Source: Streptosporangiaceae bacterium
GTDB taxonomy: Bacteria > Actinomycetota > Actinomycetes > Streptosporangiales > Streptosporangiaceae
Direction: 5' to 3'
Assembly: GCA_030045215.1 (NCBI GenBank)
Contig: JASIBJ010000530.1
Location: 1-8,179 of the forward strand
DNA length: 8,179 bases
In this document: piece after piece, positions 1 to 6,584 of the stretch
Position numbering within the stretch: the first letter of the stretch is position 1
Layout of the letters: each line of letters starts with the position of its first letter
The notes under the pieces: model-generated
What the model was told of the DNA's origin: nothing
The model's database searches: none
The model's input: the letters and a program-made list of their open reading frames with translations, nothing else
Translations under genes and position numbers: made by a program

Positions 1-1
1 G

Positions 2-1504
2 CTGGCCGCGCTCGGCATGGCGATCGTGTCCGGGCTCGTCATCGCGATCGGCGGAGTGGACTGGTGGCACACCAACCCGGTCGGTCACTTCTTCAACAGC
101 ATGCACCTGTGGAGCGTCGAGCTGTTCATGGCGCTGATCGTCATTCACCTGTGGGGTAAGTTCTGGATGGCCGCCTGGCGCGGGCGCCGGGCGATGACCT
201 GGATCACCGGAGTCGTCGCCTTCATCGCCTCGATCGTGGAGTGCTTCACCGGGTACCTGTCGCAGCAGAACTTCGACTCGCAGTGGATCTCCACCAGCGG
301 CAAGGATGCCTTCAATTCCGTCGGTGTCGGCGCGTTCTTCAACCTCATGAACTTCGGCCAGATGCTCCTGTGGCATGTCGTGCTGATCCCGATCATCCTG
401 ATTGCGATCGTCGGCGCTCACGTGCTGCTCGTCCGGGTGCGCGGCGTCGCGCACCCGATAGACACTCACAAGGCCGAGGGCGCCAGCGGGTCGTGGCGCC
501 AGCGCAGGCGCGCGGTCGCGGCCGCAGAGGCCGCGCCGTGGCGCGGAGCCACCCGCCGGTACGACATCATCAAGGAAGGATCGATTGCCGTCCTGATCAC
601 GCTGGCTTTGACCCTCGGCCTGGCCGGACTGCTGTCCTCCCCTGATGTCCCGGCGCTGACCGTCCAGACCTGGTCGCGGCTCGACCCTTCCGACTTCCTC
701 GCGACGGCCGCCTCCGAGCTGAACGGCACCAGCGAGACTGCGGCCTACGGCCAGCCGTACAACACCGGGACCGGCAGCGTCCAAAGGCTGCTGTTCTCGC
801 CCCAGACGTGGTTCGGGGTCACGCAGCCGATCAACGCGGCCCAGGCGTTCGTGCTGCAGCCGCTCGCGTCACTGGCGCCCACCGACCCGGCTCTTGCGAG
901 TGCGCTGTCGACGTACAACAGCGCTTCCGCAGCCCAGCAGCTGGCATGGGCCAATGCGTACGACAAGGCGGCCGCGGCGAAGGTGACGATGACCGCAACT
1001 ATGCCGGTGATACCGGCCGCCAAGGACGGGCCGGTGCCGGCGATGATGACGGCCGAGCTGTCCATGGCCCGCAGCGGCGCGCTGGACACGGACCTGCTGG
1101 CCGGGCGGACCTTCTACGGCACCAACTTCACCAAGCCACTGCTGTTCATCGAGGACGGCGGCTACTTCATCTACAAAGCAGGCTTGATGAACCTCAGCGG
1201 CGGTCAGTGGGGTGTCATGAACGAGACCGGCGGCTACCCAGGCCAGCCATGGCTGTGGCTGTACACCTTGTGGTACCAGATACCGAGTTTCTCCAACTCC
1301 GCCAACGTGGACATGATCGCGATCTACCTGACCGGCCTGGCCACGATCCTGCTGCTGCTCGTCCCGTTCATCCCCGGCCTGCGCGACATCCCGCGGCTGA
1401 TCCCGGTGCACCGACTGATCTGGCGAAACTGGGAGTCACCGGGCGAGAGCGGCCCAAAGGTGACGCAGGAGCCATCGCCAGGGACGGCCGATGCCAACGC
1501 ATAG
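2..1504 (+). CDS. Cytochrome b/b6-like quinol oxidase membrane subunit, 5'-truncated by window edge
   Basis: The frame is open to the left edge, so the first visible ATG (17) is probably internal; residue numbers count from it. This is a di-heme cytochrome b that should pass quinol electrons to a Rieske protein in the membrane. Two histidine pairs fit the heme ligands: H30/H44 in helix B (13 residues between) and H120/H135 in helix D (14 between, the spacing of cytochrome b6). Helix C is about 60-80 and helix E about 188-207. A long polar, Ala-rich segment (about 208-430) follows, then a last helix (432-452) and a short charged tail. GQPWLWLYTLWYQIP (409-423) sits where the Qo-site PEWY motif normally lies, just before helix F. 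Helices G and H are absent. The EF loop is thus much longer than usual. A Rieske gene would be expected upstream, outside the window. The family is clear; the partner complex is inferred. Confidence 0.88.
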   Translation: MAALGMAIVSGLVIAIGGVDWWHTNPVGHFFNSMHLWSVELFMALIVIHLWGKFWMAAWRGRRAMTWITGVVAFIASIVECFTGYLSQQNFDSQWISTSGKDAFNSVGVGAFFNLMNFGQMLLWHVVLIPIILIAIVGAHVLLVRVRGVAHPIDTHKAEGASGSWRQRRRAVAAAEAAPWRGATRRYDIIKEGSIAVLITLALTLGLAGLLSSPDVPALTVQTWSRLDPSDFLATAASELNGTSETAAYGQPYNTGTGSVQRLLFSPQTWFGVTQPINAAQAFVLQPLASLAPTDPALASALSTYNSASAAQQLAWANAYDKAAAAKVTMTATMPVIPAAKDGPVPAMMTAELSMARSGALDTDLLAGRTFYGTNFTKPLLFIEDGGYFIYKAGLMNLSGGQWGVMNETGGYPGQPWLWLYTLWYQIPSFSNSANVDMIAIYLTGLATILLLLVPFIPGLRDIPRLIPVHRLIWRNWESPGESGPKVTQEPSPGTADANA

Positions 1505-1538
1505 TTTCTGCTGGCCAGCCTCCGGCTGACCGGCGACC

Positions 1539-1573
1539 GAGGCCGTCCGGGCGGAACCCGCCCGGACGGCCTC
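1539..1573 (+). terminator. Strong GC-rich hairpin terminator after the cytochrome b gene
   Basis: A perfect 16-bp inverted repeat (left arm GAGGCCGTCCGGGCGG, right arm its complement) encloses a 3-base AAC loop and begins 35 bp after the cytochrome b stop. No T-run follows, as is common for intrinsic terminators in high-GC actinobacteria. It separates the cytochrome gene from the DUF1918-USP operon. Confidence 0.8.
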
Positions 1574-1587
1574 CTGGCTTAGGTCCC
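1574..1587 (+). promoter_or_regulatory. Candidate DosR/DevR-like box upstream of the DUF1918-USP operon
   Basis: CTGGCTTAGGTCCC matches 10 of 14 positions of the core of the mycobacterial DosR consensus (GGGACTWWAGTCCC). The right half-site AGGTCCC is intact and the left half is degenerate. The box lies directly after the cytochrome terminator and ends 95 bp before the DUF1918 start. Related boxes occur at 5982-5995 and 7056-7069. Alone it is weak; its support comes from the repeated position and orientation. Confidence 0.3.
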
Positions 1588-1681
1588 CGCCCGGCGGGCC
1601 CTCCGCCCGGTGTGGTCAGCCGACCGGGGGCGGCACCATGAAGCGATAAGGACGGCAAGCGACCGGAAGGCGGAGGGTGCC

Positions 1682-1924
1682 ATGTACGCGCAAGTGGGCG
1701 ACCGCCTGGTCGTCGGCGGAGATCCCGATCGGATCGCGGTGATCATCAACGTCCCGCACACGGACGGCACTCCGCCCTACGTAGTCAAGTGGCTGGCGAC
1801 CGGCCATATCGCGATGGTCTCGCCCGGCCAGTTCGGCCGGGTCATCCGGGCCGTTCCTGGCCAGGCGGAGCCCGGCACAATTGAGCAGACAAGCCGTCGG
1901 ATTCAATCGGGGGGAGAACAATAG
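1682..1924 (+). CDS. DUF1918 domain protein
   Basis: This is a small soluble protein of 80 residues. The pattern VGDRLVV near the N-terminus, then DGTPPYVVKW and TGHIAMVSPG, fits the DUF1918 family: small actinobacterial proteins of unknown biochemical function, often encoded beside universal stress genes. I chose the ATG at 1682 because GGAGGG (1672-1677) lies just upstream and conserved domain sequence starts at once (MYAQVGDRLVV). An upstream in-frame ATG at 1610 would add 24 unconserved residues. Its TAG stop shares the G at 1924 with the GTG start of the next gene, so the two are almost certainly cotranscribed and probably translationally coupled. A DosR-like box lies about 95 bp upstream. 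The family call is firm; no function can be given beyond a stress-linked context. Confidence 0.85.
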   Translation: MYAQVGDRLVVGGDPDRIAVIINVPHTDGTPPYVVKWLATGHIAMVSPGQFGRVIRAVPGQAEPGTIEQTSRRIQSGGEQ

Positions 1925-2382
1925 TGACGGCAGGTGCACAAGACGGCCATCGGATCGTGGTGGGAGTGGACGGCTCGGTTCCGTCCAAGCAAGCGCTGGT
2001 TTGGGCTTGCAACCAGGCCCGGCTGACCGGAGCCCGAGTCGAGGCTGTCATCGCGTGGCAGTTGCCGGCGGCCTATGGCTATCCGCTTCCCGTCTCCGAC
2101 CTCAACTGGCGGGAACTCGCTACCCAGGTGATAACCGACGCCATCGCCGAGGCCCGGCCTCCGGGTGGGCAGCCCGAGATCAGCTACACCGTCGCGGAAG
2201 GGCACGCCGCCCAGGTCCTCCTCGACGCTTCCGCCGGAGCGGATCTGCTTGTCGTCGGCAGCCGCGGTCACGGCGGCTTCGTTGAGGCCCTTCTGGGCTC
2301 CGTTGGGCAGCATTGCGTCCACCATGCGAATTGCCCGGTCGTCGTCATCAGGGACTCGGTTACCGGTCACGACGAGCGCTGA
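1924..2382 (+). CDS. Universal stress protein, UspA family, ATP-binding type
   Basis: A 152-residue single USP domain. The strand-1 motif IVVGVDGS (11-18) carries the adenine-site aspartate D16. The C-terminal nucleotide loop VVGSRGHGG...LLGS (110-126) fits the G-x2-G-x9-G-S pattern (G112, G115, G125, S126) of ATP-binding USPs, and the final strand is CPVVVIRD. The start is a GTG at 1924 overlapping the DUF1918 stop, with GGGGGGAG just upstream (1909-1916). An alternative downstream start would remove part of strand 1. In actinobacteria such USPs are typical members of hypoxia and stationary-phase regulons and are thought to act as ATP-dependent signalling proteins. This gene is followed by a hairpin and a convergent gene, so the operon has only two members. 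Confidence 0.93.
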   Translation: MTAGAQDGHRIVVGVDGSVPSKQALVWACNQARLTGARVEAVIAWQLPAAYGYPLPVSDLNWRELATQVITDAIAEARPPGGQPEISYTVAEGHAAQVLLDASAGADLLVVGSRGHGGFVEALLGSVGQHCVHHANCPVVVIRDSVTGHDER

Positions 2383-2395
2383 TGCCAGGCCCACC

Positions 2396-2415
2396 GGGCT
2401 CTGCCGGCAGGGCCC
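2396..2415. terminator. Bidirectional hairpin between convergent USP and acyl-CoA synthetase genes
   Basis: GGGCTCTGCCGGCAGGGCCC folds into an 8-bp stem (one G-T wobble) with a CCGG loop; its centre, CTGCCGGCAG, is a perfect palindrome. It fills the 36-bp gap between the USP stop (2382) and the acyl-CoA synthetase stop (2419) and can serve both strands. Confidence 0.6.
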
Positions 2416-2418
2416 TCG

Positions 2419-4203
2419 TCAGGCGTAAAGCATGTCGATGTCGGCGGCGAAGTCATTAGTTACGACGATCCTGCGCACCTTGTCTGACGGCGTCAACTGG
2501 CCGGTGGCCTCAGTGAAATCGGAGGGCAGGATGCGGAACCGGCGGATCGACTCGGCCCGGGACACGGCCGTGTTCGCTTCGTCCACGGCGCGCTGGATGC
2601 CTGCGACGAGGTCGGGGTCGGCGGCCATGTCCCTGACGCTCGACTCGGCCGGCCGCCCGTGCTGGTGCTTCCAGAGTTCGAACTCCTCAGGATCGAGCGT
2701 AATCAGGCAGCCGACATAGGGACGGCCGTCCCCGACGACCAGGCAATGGCTGATCAGGGGGTGAGCGCGGATGCGCTCCTCAAGTACCGCCGGAGCCACG
2801 TTGATGCCCCCGGCGGTGACGATCAGGTCCTTCTGCCGGCCCGTCACCCGCAGCATGCCCTGGTCGTCCAGCACCCCAATGTCACCAGTGTGCAGCCAGC
2901 CGTCGCCGTCGAGCACCTCACCGGTCGCGGCCAGATCGCGCCAGTAACCGGCAAATACGTTGTCGCCTCTGATGCGGATCTCGCCATCGTCGGCGATGCG
3001 GATAGCGACTCCCGGCAAGGGCAACCCGACGGTGCCGACCTTGTTCCGTCCCGGGCGGTTCACGGTGGCGGCGCCGGCCGCCTCGGTGAGCCCGTAGCCC
3101 TCCAGCACGGTGATGCCGGCGCCGCGGAAGAAGTGGCCGAGGTAGTCATTCAGCGGCCCGCCACCGGAGATTGCGTACCTGACCCGGCCGCCGGCAGCTG
3201 CACGAAGCCGCCGGTAGACGAGCAGGTCGAACACCGTATGCCGGGCAGAGAGGAGCGGTCCGGCCGTTAGCGCCTCGCTCCACCCGATCGCCGCGCGTTC
3301 CGCCGCCGCGAACATCCACGCACCAGCTTTGCTCGCCGATGCCCGGCGCCGGGCCTCGTAGTAGATCTTCTCGAATACTCTCGGCACGGCGAGCACGAAC
3401 GATGGCCGGAACTCGGCCAGCCCATCGGCCAGGGTGTTGGGATCCGGCCAGTGCCCGAGCACGGCACCCGCCTCCAGCATCCCGACCTGGATGATGCGCG
3501 CGAACACGTGCGCCAGCGGCAGGAACAACAGCGTCGAGGCGTCAGGCTGCTCGAACAGCTCCGGCAGCGCGGCGACGGCGTTGCGCACATCAGCGAGCAG
3601 GCTGCCGTGGGATAGCTCGCAGCCCTTAGGACGTCCGGTCGTGCCCGAGGTGTACACGATAGTCGCCAGGTCGGCAGCCGTGATCTTGGCCTGCCTCTGC
3701 GCGATCAGGTCAGCCGGGACATCCGCACCGCCGCGCGCTACGGCGTCGAGATCGTCGATGCGCCATACCCGTTCGAGAGCGGGCAACCTGCCCTGCACGC
3801 TGGCGATGACCTGCTCGTTCCCCTCGGTCTCGGCGAACACGGCCCGCACGGCCGAGTCGCGGAGGATCCACTCGACCTGCTCGGTCGACGACGTCTCATA
3901 CACCGGTACCGTGACGGCGCCGGCGGCCCAGACTGCGTAGTCGACCTGCGTCCACTCATACCGGGTCCTGGACATCACCGCGACCCGGTCGCCGGGCAAG
4001 ATTCCGGCCGCGATCAGCCCGTTTGCCAGCGCAGCGACTTCGGTTCGGAACTGGCCAGCGGTGACATCCCGCCAGCTGCCGCCGGGCAGCCGCCGACGCA
4101 GGATGACCGCTCCAGGGTCGGCGTCTGCCCGCCGGAACACGATGGCGGCCAGGCTATCGGCGGGCGGCACCTGGACCAGCGGCGGAATGCCATATTCCCG
4201 CAT
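2419..4203 (-). CDS. Long-chain fatty acyl-CoA synthetase (AMP-forming), FadD15-like
   Basis: This 594-residue ANL-superfamily enzyme activates a fatty acid with ATP to an acyl-adenylate and then forms the CoA thioester. Motifs in order: the ATP/AMP P-loop YTSGTTGRPKG (184-194), LPLAHVFAR (228-236), the adenine-binding GYGLTEAAG (369-377), the ATP-coordinating DGWLHTGDIG (434-443), the hinge region GRQKDLIVTAGG (455-466), and a C-terminal lysine K575 in LTPSDKVRR that fits the adenylation lysine. Length and motif style match the bacterial long-chain type (FadD15/FAA1-like). The ATG at 4203 is preceded by AGGAG on the minus strand. It lies 88 bp downstream of the HTH-PNPOx gene on the same strand, so cotranscription is plausible. 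Chain-length preference cannot be read from sequence. A role in lipid storage or membrane remodelling during stress is only inferred from context. Confidence 0.93.
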   Translation of the reverse strand: MREYGIPPLVQVPPADSLAAIVFRRADADPGAVILRRRLPGGSWRDVTAGQFRTEVAALANGLIAAGILPGDRVAVMSRTRYEWTQVDYAVWAAGAVTVPVYETSSTEQVEWILRDSAVRAVFAETEGNEQVIASVQGRLPALERVWRIDDLDAVARGGADVPADLIAQRQAKITAADLATIVYTSGTTGRPKGCELSHGSLLADVRNAVAALPELFEQPDASTLLFLPLAHVFARIIQVGMLEAGAVLGHWPDPNTLADGLAEFRPSFVLAVPRVFEKIYYEARRRASASKAGAWMFAAAERAAIGWSEALTAGPLLSARHTVFDLLVYRRLRAAAGGRVRYAISGGGPLNDYLGHFFRGAGITVLEGYGLTEAAGAATVNRPGRNKVGTVGLPLPGVAIRIADDGEIRIRGDNVFAGYWRDLAATGEVLDGDGWLHTGDIGVLDDQGMLRVTGRQKDLIVTAGGINVAPAVLEERIRAHPLISHCLVVGDGRPYVGCLITLDPEEFELWKHQHGRPAESSVRDMAADPDLVAGIQRAVDEANTAVSRAESIRRFRILPSDFTEATGQLTPSDKVRRIVVTNDFAADIDMLYA

Positions 4204-4272
4204 GCCTGCTGCTCCTCTCCCGTCCCCCAGCCAGCAGCTCGACGGGCACCGCTCGAAGCAGGAAACGAAACG

Positions 4273-4297
4273 GCCTGCGCCCCAGCTGGGCTCAGGC
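4273..4297 (-). repeat. Nested inverted repeat spanning the stop codon of the HTH-PNPOx gene
   Basis: A perfect 10-bp palindrome CCCAGCTGGG (4281-4290) is flanked by 5-bp arms GCCTG (4273-4277) and CAGGC (4293-4297). It includes the TGA stop of the HTH-PNPOx gene and precedes the acyl-CoA synthetase by about 70 bp. It could be a weak attenuator or processing site, or chance in GC-rich DNA. Confidence 0.25.
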
Positions 4298-4942
4298 GAC
4301 GAAAATTCGCCGGCCCGTAACCATCCGCGGCGTCAGGCAGACCGGACGGACGGCCACACCGCCTGCCCATGGTTCGTCAGCAGCGGCCATGTCGCCGGTA
4401 TCGCCTGGCGTGGCCAGGCCCCGCAGCAGGACGCTCCACCCCTCGCGCTGAGCCTCGTCGATGTGATCGACCTCGAAGCTGGCCGGGCAGCCTTCGGGTG
4501 ACCTGTACACCGTGGTCTCGAGGAGACTGCCCTGCCTGGTCCGCAGCATCAGCTGGCCGTTCCGGACGGCGTAGTTCAACGGGAGGACGTGCGGCAAGTC
4601 GCCAGACTCGGCCAGGAACGCGACGCGGCCGACGCCGTGCTCATCGAGCAGCCGCCAGCACTCTTGCTCGGCGAGCACGTCAAGGCGAGGGCGATGGCCT
4701 TCGAATTCTGGCGGCACGTCGGCATCCGAACCCAGCAGGGAGTAGTCCGGCAGATCAAGCGCATACGCGAGCCGAAGCACGATCTCCGCGCTCACCGATG
4801 CCGGCTGCTCCTCGATATAGGCAACCATCCCAGGCTCGATTCCGGCCCGGTTTGCCACCTCGGCCTGGGTCAAGCCCAGTTCCTCCCGTCGATGGCGTAC
4901 GCGACGCCCGAGGTCGCCCGGATGCCTACTCAGTTCGCTCAC
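4292..4942 (-). CDS. XRE-family HTH domain fused to a pyridoxamine 5'-phosphate oxidase-like domain
   Basis: A 216-residue two-domain protein. Residues about 10-63 form a Cro/C1-type DNA-binding domain, with the helix-turn-helix in LTQAEVANRAGIEPGMVAYIE (24-44). Residues about 85-215 form a split-barrel PNPOx-like domain (Pyridox_ox_2 type): start ECWRLLDEHGVGRVAF, then LPHVLPLNYAVRNGQLML, an FEVDHID strand, GWSVLLRGLA, and the usual end LTPRMVTGRRI. Split-barrel proteins of this sort bind FMN, F420 or heme; which one cannot be told here. The fusion suggests a redox- or cofactor-sensing regulator. The GTG start at 4942 follows AAAGGGGAG (4949-4957) at good spacing. The 20-bp element at 4958-4977 lies immediately upstream, so autoregulation is plausible but unproven. 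It is read with PPK2 upstream and acyl-CoA synthetase downstream. Confidence 0.88.
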   Translation of the reverse strand: MSELSRHPGDLGRRVRHRREELGLTQAEVANRAGIEPGMVAYIEEQPASVSAEIVLRLAYALDLPDYSLLGSDADVPPEFEGHRPRLDVLAEQECWRLLDEHGVGRVAFLAESGDLPHVLPLNYAVRNGQLMLRTRQGSLLETTVYRSPEGCPASFEVDHIDEAQREGWSVLLRGLATPGDTGDMAAADEPWAGGVAVRPVCLTPRMVTGRRIFVA

Positions 4943-4957
4943 CGCAGCTCCCCTTTG

Positions 4958-4977
4958 CTTTGCGGGTTGCAGCCCGC
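4958..4977 (-). promoter_or_regulatory. Near-palindromic element before the HTH-PNPOx gene, shared with 7073-7092
   Basis: CTTTGCGGGTTGCAGCCCGC (plus strand) contains the imperfect palindrome GCGGGTTGCAGCCCGC, with one mismatched pair. It matches 15 of 20 positions of CTTTGCGGGCTACAAGCCCC at 7073-7092, including nine identical bases at one end. It lies only 16-35 bp before the GTG start, directly against the ribosome binding site, so a bound protein would block a promoter with a short leader. The product's own HTH domain is the obvious candidate binder. This is inference. Confidence 0.35.
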
Positions 4978-4997
4978 CGTGCTCGCAGCCAGCACGG
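4977..4997 (-). terminator. Perfect 7-bp inverted repeat downstream of PPK2
   Basis: CCGTGCT (4977-4983) and AGCACGG (4991-4997) are exact complements around a 7-base spacer. The repeat lies about 75 bp past the PPK2 stop on the minus strand and abuts the element at 4958-4977. It may end PPK2 transcription or be an operator of the HTH-PNPOx promoter. The stem is short for a terminator. Confidence 0.35.
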
Positions 4998-5071
4998 TAT
5001 CAGCCTCGTGCGGGGGACGCGGGAACCCAGATGTTCGTGGCTGAGAATCACCCAGCCGGGCGGCCGACGCA

Positions 5072-5935
5072 CTATCCGGCCGAGCCCTTGCCGGCTCGCA
5101 GGGATGCGGCATGGTCAGGCACAAACGTCTGCGAATCTCGAGGCGCGCGGATGTAGCCCGACGACGTCGGTCGTGGCGGCAGTTCCAGCGGCCGGCGCTG
5201 GACGTCGTGATAGGGCACGGTGCTGAGCAGGTGCGCCATCATGTTGATCCGGGCCCGCCGCTTGTCCTCGCTGTCTACGACATACCACGGCGCCTCCGGG
5301 ATGTCGGTATGGACGAACATCTCGTCCTTAGCCCGCGAGTAGTCCTCCCACCGGGTTATCGACTCCAGGTCCATGACCGAGAGCTTCCATTGCCGCATCG
5401 GGTCCTCAAGCCGATCCCGGAACCTGCGCTCCTGCTCCGCGTCGCTGACGGAGAACCAGTACTTGCGCAGCATGATGCCGTCCTCGACCAGCAGTCTCTC
5501 GAAGATGGGGCATTGATGCAGGAACCGGCTGTATTCCTCCTTAGTGCAAAATCCCATGACCCGCTCGACGCCCGCGCGGTTGTACCAGCTGCGGTCGAAA
5601 AGAACGATCTCCCCGGCGGCCGGCAAGTATTCGATATAGCGCTGGAAGTACCAGTGCGTACGCTGTCGGTCGCTGGGCGCTGGCAGCGCCGCGATCCGGG
5701 CCACGCGCGGATTGAGGTACTCGGTCACGCGCTTGATTGTGCTGCCCTTCCCGGCTGCGTCCCGACCCTCGAACACAACGACGAGGCGGGCACCCTCGAC
5801 CCGCACCCACTCCTGCAGCTTGACGAGCTCGGCCTGGAGGCGCAGCAACTCGGCCCGGTAAACCTTGCCGGAGAGCCGGTGCGCGGTGCGGTCCTGCCCC
5901 AGCCGGCCAGCCCTCTTACCGCCGTGACCCGCCAT
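5072..5935 (-). CDS. ppk2: Polyphosphate kinase 2 (PPK2 family, single-domain)
   Basis: This 287-residue cytoplasmic enzyme transfers phosphate between inorganic polyphosphate and nucleotides; single-domain class I members favour NDP to NTP. The Walker A loop is GRDAAGKGS (57-65). The Walker B region is LFDRSWYNRAGVERVMGF (112-129), with D114 and R115. The lid segment is DPMRQWKLS (178-186). All expected P-loop residues are present and the length is normal for a single domain; the Ser/Pro-rich tail past about 250 is variable. The ATG at 5935 follows AAGGAGG (5940-5946) at 4 bp. The gene diverges from Hsp20 across a 144-bp region with a DosR-like palindrome about 53 bp from its start. In context it would draw on stored polyphosphate to keep ATP or GTP up when respiration fails; this role is inferred. 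Confidence 0.93.
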   Translation of the reverse strand: MAGHGGKRAGRLGQDRTAHRLSGKVYRAELLRLQAELVKLQEWVRVEGARLVVVFEGRDAAGKGSTIKRVTEYLNPRVARIAALPAPSDRQRTHWYFQRYIEYLPAAGEIVLFDRSWYNRAGVERVMGFCTKEEYSRFLHQCPIFERLLVEDGIMLRKYWFSVSDAEQERRFRDRLEDPMRQWKLSVMDLESITRWEDYSRAKDEMFVHTDIPEAPWYVVDSEDKRRARINMMAHLLSTVPYHDVQRRPLELPPRPTSSGYIRAPRDSQTFVPDHAASLRAGKGSAG

Positions 5936-5981
5936 GAGGCCTCCTTCCTGCCAGTGGACACGTGCCAGTCAGGCTCGACGC

Positions 5982-5995
5982 AGGACCGAGGTCCC
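5982..5995. promoter_or_regulatory. Candidate DosR/DevR-like palindrome between ppk2 and hsp20
   Basis: AGGACCGAGGTCCC holds the perfect arms GGACC (5983-5987) and GGTCC (5990-5994), and matches 10 of 14 core positions of the DosR consensus. It is the most symmetric of the three AGGTCCC boxes. It ends 85 bp before the hsp20 start and lies about 53 bp from the ppk2 start, so it could control both. Confidence 0.45.
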
Positions 5996-6079
5996 GCCGA
6001 TTCTCCACCTTTGCCCCTAGGAGAGCAGCCAACCCGGCGGTGAGATCAAGAGTAGGTAAGTCGAGAGGAGGCATGAGCG

Positions 6080-6514
6080 ATGGCAACGCTGGTACGGAGG
6101 GACTCCAAGGGACCGCTGGATCTTTTTGACTGGCTGGAGACTCCGTGGACTGTTCTGCGTCCTGTCGCCGGTCATCCGCTGCGCATGGAGGACTATGTCG
6201 AGGACGGCAAGTACGTCGTGCGCGCGGAACTGCCGGGGATCAACCCGGAGAAGGGTCTTGAGGTGACGGTGTCCAAGGGCATCCTGAACATCAAGGCCGA
6301 GCGCCAGGAGGAAAAGAACGGCAAGCACCATTCGGAGTTCCATTACGGCACCTTTGCCCGCAGCGTCACGCTGCCCGAGGGCGCTGACGAGGAGCACATG
6401 GAGGCCATGTACGACAATGGCATCCTGCAGATCACGGTGCCCGTAGCGAGCAAGAACGGCGAGGCCAGCCGGAAGATCCCGGTCATGCTCCACCACCACA
6501 TCAAGGCGACCTGA
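6080..6514 (+). CDS. Hsp20 / alpha-crystallin small heat-shock protein, HspX (Acr)-like
   Basis: A 144-residue small chaperone that holds unfolding proteins in an ATP-independent way. The alpha-crystallin domain covers about 36-122: RMEDYVEDGKYVVRAELPGI, then IKAERQEEK, SEFHYGTFARSVTLPEGAD and the family signature NGILQITVPV (113-122). A C-terminal IPV (133-135) fits the I-x-I/V oligomerisation motif. From memory, phrases such as YVVRAELPG, IKAER, SEF-YG-F-R-V-LP-GADE and Y-D-GIL resemble Mycobacterium tuberculosis HspX (Acr), which is also 144 residues and a hallmark DosR-regulon protein. The ATG at 6080 follows GAGAGGAGG (6063-6071); an ATG at 6073 is in another frame. The gene is divergent from ppk2 and ends before two tandem hairpins. 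Family certain; closeness to HspX needs alignment. Confidence 0.95.
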   Translation: MATLVRRDSKGPLDLFDWLETPWTVLRPVAGHPLRMEDYVEDGKYVVRAELPGINPEKGLEVTVSKGILNIKAERQEEKNGKHHSEFHYGTFARSVTLPEGADEEHMEAMYDNGILQITVPVASKNGEASRKIPVMLHHHIKAT

Positions 6515-6516
6515 CC

Positions 6517-6531
6517 GCCCGCAGCGCGGGC
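6517..6531. terminator. First of two tandem hairpins after hsp20
   Basis: GCCCGC (6517-6522) and GCGGGC (6526-6531) pair perfectly around an AGC loop, starting 3 bp after the hsp20 stop. It is short but stable and probably acts with the larger hairpin just beyond it. Confidence 0.5.
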
Positions 6532-6538
6532 AGCCCGC

Positions 6539-6564
6539 CGCGCCCGGCCGTCTGGCCGGGCGCG
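6539..6564. terminator. Bidirectional hairpin terminator between hsp20 and USP genes
   Basis: An 11-bp perfect stem (CGCGCCCGGCC paired with GGCCGGGCGCG) carries a GTCT loop. It sits in the 70-bp gap between convergent stop codons at 6514 and 6585, so it can end transcripts from both sides. Confidence 0.75.
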
Positions 6565-6584
6565 TCGCGCATGGCCACGGCTAT

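Noticed and set aside
1586..1598. Palindrome CCCGCCCGGCGGG before DUF1918
   Set aside because: Arms are pure G/C with a one-base centre and no second copy; expected by chance in such GC-rich DNA.
808..1641. 277-codon open frame on the plus strand
   Set aside because: It overlaps the cytochrome b gene in another frame, is rich in Arg/Gly/Pro and runs through the terminator hairpin.
1610..1681. N-terminal extension of the DUF1918 protein
   Set aside because: The extra residues are not conserved; the ATG at 1682 has a well-placed GGAGGG.
6009..6023. CTTTGCCCCTAGGAG upstream of hsp20 as a third copy of the CTTTGCGGG element
   Set aside because: Only CTTTGC matches; the GGG core and inverted repeat are absent.
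5111..6043. 310-codon open frame on the plus strand
   Set aside because: It lies opposite the clearly conserved PPK2 gene and is a GC-bias shadow; its product is Arg/Leu-rich with no recognisable domain.
6017..6499. 160-codon open frame opposite hsp20
   Set aside because: Shadow of the conserved Hsp20 gene; no ribosome site or domain.
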